A program made the translations under genes and the position numbers. From positions 73,204 to 137,203 of the forward strand of contig NW_006767433.1 of the NCBI RefSeq assembly GCF_000264995.1: a DNA stretch of 64,000 nucleotides, in the 5' to 3' direction. Source of the DNA: Punctularia strigosozonata HHB-11173 SS5 (taxonomy: Eukaryota > Basidiomycota > Agaricomycetes > Corticiales > Punctulariaceae). How positions within the stretch are numbered: position 1 is the first letter of the stretch; the number at the start of each line of letters is the position of its first letter. Positions 56,998-64,000 of this stretch are shown piece after piece. Under the pieces are notes generated by a model. That model had not been told where the DNA came from and did not search any database. It saw only the letters and a program-made list of their open reading frames with translations.

Positions 56998-57324
56998 TGA
57001 GCAACATGTTCAACCATTTCCGGCGTGAGATCGCGGCCCATTGTGTACCTACCCTCGAGCTGATACGGCTTCTGATCGAGCCTCCCGGTAGAGAACGTCG
57101 AGGTAGATGGTGTCGATATCAGGTCTTCGAGATCGCGGAACATGAGTCTAGGAAGCGGAAGAGGTCAGCGTAAGGACGGACCTGCATAAAAGGTGTGAAC
57201 CCAATAGGGGATTGACATAGCGAGGTGGTGATGACATACTTCAGAGGACACCGGCATGGAGACCAAGGAGAAGAGTTTTAGCTTCGCGTTCTACTCCTGG
57301 TCTGGAGGCGGGAGTCATCGCTGT
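56998..57324 (-). pseudogene. COP9 signalosome subunit 7 pseudogene fragment
   Basis: The DNA aligns with the middle of the csn7 gene at 16.7-17.9 kb. Shared strings include GAGATCGCGGCCCATTGTGTA against GAGGTCGCGGCCCATGGTGTA, and GTCGAGGTAGATGGTGTCGATA against GTCGAGGTAGATGGCGTCAATA. It covers the region coding IRDLEDLVIDAIYLD to MGRDL and then, after a degenerate stretch, the LKHLSLVSLA exon. Small indels and changed splice sites prevent a full frame. Both ends of the gene are missing. It abuts the inverted-duplication arm of APC11-B directly. Confidence 0.8.
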
Positions 57325-58218
57325 TCCTGGATCCGGCCGTTCCCAACCCGTTCCATGCAAGCGTCTCCCCAAAATGTACTCGTACCCTTCTCGCGCGTCG
57401 CTGGGACTCGTTACGCCGTCACCCTCACTCGGCGGCGGAAAAGGACCCGGTATTATATGTTCCATCATGGTTCACCCCTATCCTCCTCCCTCCCGCGTTC
57501 TTCTTTGCTTTTCCGTTGTGTACGGTCGTGGGTATGGGGCATCGCCGCTCGATGTAATCCGAATGTATTGATATTACTGTACATATCACTCTTCGATGAG
57601 AAGTGCAGAAGGGAGGAGATTGGAGTTGAAAACGACATTGAACGACGGGCCTGACCTTGATTCGTTCGTTGACGATCCTGGGGCGGAAAGATGGGGTTTC
57701 ATATCATTCTCGATCACAGCGGAATGCTGCGATTCCGGGGCTTTTTCACGAACGCGACGCGACCGCAGGCACCGACCCGTCCACTTTCGTTTCGGCGGTG
57801 ACTGGTTGACACGAGCGTAAGTTCGTAAGAAAAACATACGACGATGACCAAAAGAGGGCCGCGCACCCCATGGTCTCCTGTCCATCGGACACTGCTGCTT
57901 CGACGACGGCGTCCCGATCCACTTGAGCAGGCAATGCATGTGGAAGACGTGGCTGCACTCGCCCCATACTGTGAACAATGAATCGTGTTTTCGATCAGAC
58001 TCTGAAGACCGTACATATAGACAGTGGATGTATGGAGAGGAGAAGACGCAACTGAGCGGGCAGTCGTCTCCGGGAACTTTGCAGCTCGGGCAGCAGCCTT
58101 CGTACGGGACGCGACAGATGCCGCACACGTCGTCCTCGTCCTCGCCGTCGCTGCGGTCTTTACCCGTGTCCCAGCGCCAGTAGGCGACGCCGTGCCAGTG
58201 TTTGATGTTGACCTTCAT
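57325..58218. repeat. inverted duplication, arm B (partner 35842-36735)
   Basis: Inverted partner of the APC11-A segment; it contains APC11-B and about 420 bases of 3' flank. Similarity stops at its left end where the csn7 pseudogene fragment begins. Confidence 0.85.
57746..58218 (-). CDS. apc11: APC11, RING subunit of the anaphase-promoting complex (copy B)
   Basis: Exons 58218-58053, 57968-57867 and 57801-57746 have the same lengths (166, 102 and 56 bases) and phases as copy A and encode 107 aa. The start MKVNIKHWHGVAYWRWD, all RING ligands (CGICRVPYEGCCPSCKVPG, CSHVFHMHCLLKWI, CPMDRRPW) and the C-terminal tail are kept. Protein differences from copy A are few, for example one Gly to Ser in the acidic insert and two changes in the tail. 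The first intron is longer than in copy A. An intact frame with preserved splice sites suggests both copies are functional or were until recently. It is divergent from F-box gene B. Confidence 0.92.
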
Positions 58219-58405
58219 CGATCGCGCTCGTCGTGGGCGAGGTCGTGAAGAAGGTCAACGCAGAGGGGGTCGGTTGTGACCGGCCGCGCCATCAATAGCA
58301 CGCGTCGCGTCACACGCGCTGCGTCCTTTAGCCTGATCATGAGCGATCATCTTGGGCTACGCTGCTCGTACATCTCCCGTCATTAATCGCTATATCCCCA
58401 CTGAG
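58219..58405. promoter_or_regulatory. bidirectional promoter between APC11-B and F-box B
   Basis: Only 187 bases separate the start codons of APC11-B (-) and F-box B (+), so the two genes must share or overlap promoters. It is shorter than the 265-base interval of pair A. No defined element was recognised. Confidence 0.55.
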
Positions 58406-59875
58406 ATGGTGCACATACTCTTTCTCCCTTACGAAATCATGGCGCATGTAGCAGAATACGTTGCCTACGTGGTCCTTGAAGAGCTGGATCCGGAAGACGT
58501 TATCATGGCAGATCTCGACCCCCACTGGCGCGACTACCGTCCATACAGGGATCTTCTCAGCATTTCCCTCACCTGCAAGGCATGGATAGAGCTCGGACTC
58601 AATGCTTTGTGGAAAGAGGTGGCCGACGTCGATCATCTCACAAAACTAATTCAATATCCCCGACGGTGGGATGAACTGAGACAGGCAAGTGTTGAGGACG
58701 AAGTACCCGAGCATTTCTGATGATGCTGTCTACAGTTCATTCCACCCAAACCGGAGGATGTAATTCTCGATCGCTTTGTCGCATACTCCCGCAGGGTGAG
58801 GACATTGAAATGCCACCCACGAATCCCCGTCCCAGGATCGGTCTTTGAGATCCTGGATGCCTCTAAGGAGAGCTTGTTCCCTCGCCTTCAGCACCTTCAT
58901 TTCACTGTCACGGGATTCTTTTGGGAACATGCGACCGTCTTCATCACTTCTCATCTCACGCATCTGGAGATTAACTGCAGGGATGCAAGAAGCCAGGTCC
59001 ATAGGATCCTCCACGTTCTAACAGATACCGCGCCTCCGGGCCTGGTCGGGTTGAAGGTTGCTGGGTGGACCTTTGACCCACTGGCAGCAATTATTCTATC
59101 TAAGTTACCCTCATTACGCGAGATATCCATCTCTCTACGCGACTCTGCCGGAGGGTCTTCAACTGTGCTAGACGCGGTCCAACACCTCTGGCGTATGCCC
59201 TTTCTCGATGACCTCTCCGTAACGCTTGGCGATGATATCAATCGCATAAAATTACCTCATAAGCCTCAATTTCACAAGGAGCGATTGACCGTCGCGAAAC
59301 AGAGATATGTGGCACACCCTCAGGTGCTTGACACGATACTGCCCATCGCACCGCATGCCCATGAGCTGCACATTACGGCGAACTGTGACGACGAGTCAAA
59401 CGCGACATCCGCGCAATTGGACCGGACACTCCAGGTCGCATTCGCGAACTCGTCGGCTGCCCTCCAGACGCTCGAGGTACGGGACTTCGTGCGCACAATG
59501 TCGTATCCCGCGACAATGATGCTGCAGATGCCTCGACTCGCAGGGCTTCGCACCTTGGTTTTCGGCATCTACCTTGAATGGACGGACGATGTCGTGAACC
59601 ACATCGCTCGCTCTTGCCCAGACGTCACATTGATTGACTTCGGTCATGGTCATGGACCCGGCCTCACATGCGGCGCCTTGATCTCTCTTGCGACGCACTG
59701 TAAACAACTTCGAACCCTGACGATCAATCTCGGCTCACAGCCGGATCTCGTTGATATCCCGCCTGACGTAGAGCCCCATGATAGCTTGGTACAACTCTGC
59801 TGTTGGTATCCGCCGGAATACTTTGGCAAGTTTCTGCGGGATCTTTTCCCAAATCACCAGCCATATCCGTATTAG
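58406..59875 (+). CDS. F-box/leucine-rich protein B
   Basis: Two exons, 58406-58684 and 58736-59875, total 473 codons in frame. The F-box region reads ILFLPYEIMAHVAEYVAY and LLSISLTCKAWIELGLNALW. The leucine-rich array includes FITSHLTHLEINCR, IILSKLPSLREISIS, LRTLVFGIYLEWTDDVVNHI and LISLATHCKQLRTLTI. The single intron has a GC donor (CAG then GCAAGT). It is the paralogue of F-box A, with the same order of blocks, but by eye only about 40% identical, and it lacks the short middle exon of A. It should link SKP1 to an unknown substrate. Confidence 0.88.
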
Positions 59876-60257
59876 TAAGCGGTAAGTCGCTGAGTAGCCT
59901 ATGACGAATCTGACCACAGTCTGACAGGATGCTTCTCGGAGAGGGTTTCAGGACTCCCCGTATATACGGATGCTGAGGCGCAACTCTATTAAACAGCGGA
60001 AGCTGCGCTTAGATTCCAGACAGAGCGTGGTACTGCCGTGATCACTCCAAGGAGATGATCTCGTCGTCTCACTTGTCCGGAGTGCTCACAGAGATACGTT
60101 GTAGTCATGGATGTGCTGCTCGTGTCACGCAAAGTGATCCAACGCACGGATATACTCATTGGGCCCCTCACCGAGCAATGTGTACACCAATCGGCAATAA
60201 ATACAAGTCATCATTCAACATCATCAGTAGTCCCATATAGAATGACAGATTGATCAT
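59876..60257. other. intergenic, no gene seen
   Basis: About 380 bases between the convergent 3' ends of F-box B and a hypothetical gene; no exon recognised. Confidence 0.4.
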
Positions 60258-60797
60258 TCAACCGCGCAACTCCTTCTCCGCAATGATTACATATGATTTG
60301 GCTTCGCGGCCAGAGTGAATGCGACCCTTTTGACAGTCGTTGCAGTTCAAGAACCGCGGGATGCTAATTTCTTGAGCCCCGGAGAGAACACGATAGCGAG
60401 TCAGAGGGTATACCACGAATTCGAATATGTCGGGCGACATTCCAAGCTTCTCGACGATCTTGTTTTTCCACTGGATATCTATAACCTCCTCCCGCACTTT
60501 GTAGCAATCATTCCACGCCCCGTACGCGAAATTCAAGTCCTGAAATTGACGAGTAACGAACATGTAGCGTGAGTACTTCTCGAGGACTTCCTCCGTCGGA
60601 TTTGAAGCTTCCTCGGCAGTGAGGGGTGGCCATCGAATGATAGTGAAGCGCACGTGTTCGCGAGGAAAGTCCGCCACATTCATGAAAAAATGGATGGGTC
60701 CCGAGATTATGTTGGAGCTATTATCAATTTTCGACGATACGATCCAGTCCTTGATGCTCCACGCGGAACATTCGTACCCAACTGCGAGTAGAACCAT
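60258..60797 (-). CDS. hypothetical protein, 179 aa
   Basis: A single open frame from the ATG of MVLLAVGYECSAWSIKD. It is soluble with mixed helix and strand, containing HFFMNVADFPREHVRF, SRYMFVTRQFQDLNFAYGAW and PRFLNCNDCQKGRIH. Two cysteines near the C-terminus (CNDC) could bind a metal. I recognise no family. Base composition is more AT-rich than in the conserved genes. It may be a lineage-specific gene. Confidence 0.5.
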   Translation of the reverse strand: MVLLAVGYECSAWSIKDWIVSSKIDNSSNIISGPIHFFMNVADFPREHVRFTIIRWPPLTAEEASNPTEEVLEKYSRYMFVTRQFQDLNFAYGAWNDCYKVREEVIDIQWKNKIVEKLGMSPDIFEFVVYPLTRYRVLSGAQEISIPRFLNCNDCQKGRIHSGREAKSYVIIAEKELRG

Positions 60798-61403
60798 CTA
60801 CGGATAGGATTCAGATGTGGCACATACGGTATTGTGGTAAGAAATACGTTGCGGAGTGTTGTTAAGCTGCTTATATTGCTGAACTGAAAAGCTCTGAATA
60901 TCTGGGCAAATTTCGGAGCAGACAGAGGTACTTATTTGTGTTTTTCCTCTTCACGACCGGACTCAAGCTGTCTAGAGCATTTTGATGTTGATTAACTCCC
61001 ATCAACGGCAGCAATTGTCGCAGACATATTAAGGTAGAAGCCACCCACGATTCTATGAATTATGTTTTTCGACAGCAGGAGCCAATGTGTGGCTATCAAT
61101 TTCTGAAACAATGAATGAACACGACAAAAGCGATAGCATCAGATAGAATGAAATGCGAGTGCTGGTCTAATGTGATTGTCACTCAATATTCTGCTTGTGC
61201 TATGTATACTTGATTGTTCTGCCATATTGTCCGTCCGGAGGGGGCTCATCAACTAATCATCACAATAGGAATTCCGCTGTCCTACCCACTCATCTGCTAC
61301 GCCACAGCTAGTATTGTTTATCGGACTCATACTTAAGTAGACCTGTATTACTGGCCAGACAACAGTTTCCCTCATTTCTGCATTCCTCCATCACAGGCAC
61401 GCC
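60798..61403. other. AT-rich intergenic region, no gene seen
   Basis: About 600 bases of AT-richer DNA upstream of the hypothetical gene at 61404; no supported feature. Confidence 0.45.
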
Positions 61404-62307
61404 ATGAATAGCAACATTTCTGTGAGAAATATAGTGATTACTCTATGCTCTGTATAACATACTCACAACCACTGGGATGTAGCAACTACGAGCGGCTGCC
61501 GAACAACTTGAGCAAAAGCCCAGCTGGTTAATCCAACCGGGATGGGACGAAATCAGGCTCTACTGCCATTTAGCAGTCCTTCTGTCTCGTATAGCATCCT
61601 CAAGCTACCAACTAATTATCGGAGACCTAGTGGGGCCAAAGAATGACAACATAGACTACGACAATTCTAATCGCTCCGAGTCCATTGATTCCTACCAACG
61701 GTCGGTCGCAATAGACGATGGTTCACCACAGCCGAAGGCCCCGGACTTCACTATTGTTTCTCTGCCACATGCAAGCAGGCAGGACAGTGGGAGGACTATT
61801 ACGGACGCAGTTTGCCAGCAGCAACCTGTGGCGTTGATATATGTCAAGCAGGTTCTTGACTCGGTTGATCAGGCCGCAGATCAGGCATTGAGCTATGTAG
61901 AGATTTTGCGCCAGAAGAATATGGTGGACAACTTCGTGGTGATGCTCATATCAGGGACTACAACTCGTGTGTGGATTATTCGTCAGAGATCTTCAGCCCC
62001 CCAGGAGCAAGCTGCTTGCACGACAGGCGGTCCCGAGTTCTTGCAATACTTGCAGTCAATCTGCTCTCACAAGGCGTGTTCTGATCCCCTCGCTTTCATG
62101 AAGGTACATCTTTATCAGCTTCTTAAAATCCACGCTGAGTATTGCATTGTCTCAGGATTAATTGTTACACGATCAAGATGTCAGGAGGAGAGAGGTTTCG
62201 CAAACAGTAGGGTTCTTGCCAGATGCTTGACCCTTTCCCACAAGAACTATATTTTCTACTACGAAGGTGTTTCTTGTACTGCACTCGTTCTGGTCATGAA
62301 TTACTAG
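61404..62307 (+). CDS. hypothetical protein, paralogue of the 53.4 kb gene
   Basis: Exon 1 (61404-61421, MNSNIS) joins exon 2 (61483-62307) after an intron with GTGAGA and GATGTAG ends, giving up to 280 aa. The order follows the protein at 53437-54039: N-terminal helix (LRAAAEQLEQK), PDFTIV, QPVALIYVKQ, NFVVMLISGTTTRVWII and EFLQYL. Where that protein has FDVK, this one has IYVK, so the second acidic residue of the putative D...(D/E)xK site is missing. An intron may begin at GTACATC near 62104, in which case the last about 65 residues are not coding. Function unknown. Confidence 0.55.
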
Positions 62308-62319
62308 ATGCCTACCACG

Positions 62320-62400
62320 GTTTTTCCCCGTGTCACAGCGCCAGTAGGCGACACCGTGACAGTGTTTGATAGAAAGACAACAGCGGGGTGGGACCATGTC
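62320..62400 (-). pseudogene. APC11 first-exon fragment (remnant copy C)
   Basis: The minus strand reads IKHCHGVAYWRCDTGKNRG, matching IKHWHGVAYWRWDTGKDRG of APC11. Similarity ends after about 25 codons; the RING is absent. It has the same divergent orientation to an F-box remnant as the two complete pairs. Confidence 0.8.
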
Positions 62401-62439
62401 ACTCGGCATCCTCTTCTGAATTCACACCTTCGATAGCCT

Positions 62440-62782
62440 CCGCTTCAAACAAGACGATACACGAAGCTCTACGTATTCAGGACCTAGACTTTGGGTTCTA
62501 GACATATGCTCCTGTCCAGCTGTCACGTCGACAGATTTTGGATATGGCTATGGACCCGGCGTCACATGTGGCGCCTTGATCTCTCTCGCGAGACACTGCA
62601 GGAAGCTCAAAAGCCTGAGGATCAACCTCGGTTCGGCACCGGATCTTGTTGATCTCCCACCGAACGTGGATTGCAATACGAGCCTGGTACATCTCGCTGT
62701 TCGGAGACTTGGCGGTTCGAACGACTCGCTGGTCGGGATTCTCAGACAACTTTTCCCCAATCATCGAAGAGTAATTATTTAG
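62440..62782 (+). pseudogene. F-box/leucine-rich gene remnant (copy C)
   Basis: The left end (about 62448-62481) matches the start of F-box A (ACACGAAGCTCTACGTATTC against GCACGAAGCTCTACGTATTC), but the start codon reads ATA. It then jumps to the C-terminal part, with GYGYGPGVTCGALISLARHC, INLGSAPDLVDLPPNV and LRQLFPNHRR, which match F-box B. The middle, including most of the leucine-rich array, is deleted. It is therefore an internally deleted, non-functional third copy. Confidence 0.8.
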
Positions 62783-63126
62783 TGAGTGATTTGGTTTACG
62801 CGCTGCATCATGTCTAACCGAAACGATATCAGGAAGCATTACCTGGTACTTTGGTGGTCGTATGATGACTGTTTTACGGTGAAATGATACGCATCATGGA
62901 GCATCACTCAATAAATGACTCTTACAAACGGTCTTCTAGATAGTATCGGCACTCTTCCACAATCACTAGTCATCCCACTGGAATCCACACGTACATGCAA
63001 TGAAGGCGCCTTTATTGCACATAGCACGCTTTTCTTTGCATCGTTGGCGCATTGCATGCACTAGCTCCGCGTCTCTACAGTAACAATAAACACTGTATCC
63101 CTGGCTGAAGATACTCAGGTGCTTGC
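62783..63126. other. intergenic, no gene seen
   Basis: About 340 bases between the F-box remnant and the last gene; no feature recognised. Confidence 0.4.
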
Positions 63127-63978
63127 TTACCTCGTCACCCAATAAATCGCCGCGTCTGCGGATGTCGACGCTAAAATGTGTAATTCCATTTCCTCGTTTT
63201 CGAGCTCGTCAGAGAATGGGACGCCTATCGGATGCAAATTTTCTGAAAGAGTGAGGAGAGCGCCATCCTGATCGTTGCCGTCCAGTTGACGATAAAGGCC
63301 GATATGTTCGTGCCTCCTCCCGAACGGCAAGACTACGGGATGGTAACCGTCGCCCATTGAGGCGAGTGAGACCCGGCGCAGGTGCTCGCGGCCACGGAAT
63401 GGCGCAATTAGTCGAGCATAGGACATGTCTTTGCGGTAGTGTCGAAAGGTGGGGTGCGGATGACGATAATGATCGTCGTAAACCTGTGCGACAGCTCGGT
63501 TGAGCATCAAGGTTGAGGGCAGAGGGTGAACACACGAGCCTTAGGCTGCTTTCTCCCGCAATCGGTCAGGGATCCGACGACAATTCCCGTACATCGAAGC
63601 TCCAATAGGTCGTCCCGCACGTCCCGAGATAACCACTCCTGCAGCACTTCGGGTACCTCTGTCGAAGTTTCAGCGGCGGCGGCCTTCAATCTCGAAGCCA
63701 GAGCTAAGCGGACGCGCTTATCCCACAATGGCGCGATGAACTCGACGTCTCTCATCATAGTGCTCGAAAAAGACAATCTACAACACCTTTGGATCAGTCA
63801 GATGAGCCTGGTCAAAGCGTCGGACCCACGATAAAATCAAGGAGACGGTGTTTTTACAAATCGCCTCCAGAGCGCCAGGTGGGATCTCACGCCTGATCCC
63901 GCCCCTGTTAATCCATCGCTCAAGATCCAAGGAAGACATTGCGCGTTCTCTGAAGGACATCTGGCACGGCCCGCCCAA
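63127..63978 (-). CDS. hypothetical protein at the right end
   Basis: Three minus-strand exons join in frame with introns of about 55 and 50 bases. Exon 1 starts MSFRERAMSSLDLERWI and ends SLILS. Exon 2 contains SFSSTMMRDVEFIAPLWDKRVRLAL and VPEVLQEWLSRDVRDDLL. Exon 3 resumes VYDDHYRHPHPTFRHYRKD, then GREHLRRVSLASMGDGYHPV, and ends AAIYWVTR. The first intron has good GTGGGT and TTGTAG ends with a CTGAC branch point; the second donor (GTGTTC) is weaker. I recognise no family. An upstream exon beyond the window edge cannot be ruled out. Confidence 0.55.
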
Positions 63979-64000
63979 CGGATGGTCCTCCCATATTAGA

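Noticed and set aside
1-64000. tRNA, rRNA and intact transposon or retroelement genes
   Set aside because: I found no cloverleaf with a convincing T-loop box, no rRNA segment, and no transposase, reverse transcriptase or integrase motifs in the translated frames.

Overview
This 64 kb window is nuclear DNA of a filamentous basidiomycete, almost certainly an Agaricomycete. The signs are many short (about 50-70 base) GT-AG introns in almost every gene, gene families typical of mushrooms (tyrosine-kinase-like kinases with an HGD catalytic loop, a kinase-TPR fusion, a CHAT/TPR protein, F-box/leucine-rich proteins next to small RING proteins), and long intergenic stretches with dispersed duplicated pieces. 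No ribosomal RNA, tRNA, CRISPR array or bacterial operon was seen. I cannot name the species.

Layout. 0-3.2 kb: decayed CHAT/TPR gene cut off by a repeat-rich left end. 4.2-18 kb: mostly conserved single genes: a CSC1/OSCA mechanosensitive channel, a TKL kinase, two membrane proteins, a proline-rich protein and COP9 signalosome subunit 7. 18.5-23.9 kb: three genes of a small secreted protein family inside a duplicated segment. 24-28.1 kb: vps4 and, convergent to it, a HAL5/NPR-type kinase. 28.1-33.9 kb: an orotate phosphoribosyltransferase fragment and a kinase-TPR fusion gene. 33.9-36.7 kb: an F-box gene divergent from a gene for APC11, the RING subunit of the anaphase-promoting complex. 37-50.5 kb: conserved genes again: PSP1-domain protein, rgp1, a WD40 protein, GPALPP1 and an RCH1-like transporter. 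50.5-64 kb: accessory ground with an RCH1 pseudogene, two more secreted-protein genes, a CSN7 pseudogene fragment, a second APC11/F-box divergent pair, a third deleted remnant of that pair, and several lineage-specific hypothetical genes.

How it fits together. Conserved blocks serve membrane traffic (vps4, rgp1), ion homeostasis (CSC1, RCH1, HAL5-like kinase), RNA metabolism (GPALPP1, PSP1) and protein turnover (CSN7, APC11). Between them lie regions where host genes have been copied in pieces. The most striking result is the divergent F-box/APC11 unit, present twice whole and once as a remnant, with a fragment of CSN7 next to one copy. APC11 is almost unchanged between copies while the F-box partner is strongly diverged. 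Several copied pieces belong to cullin-RING ubiquitin ligase machinery. Whether this is a working paralogous ligase module or only duplicated debris cannot be settled from sequence alone.
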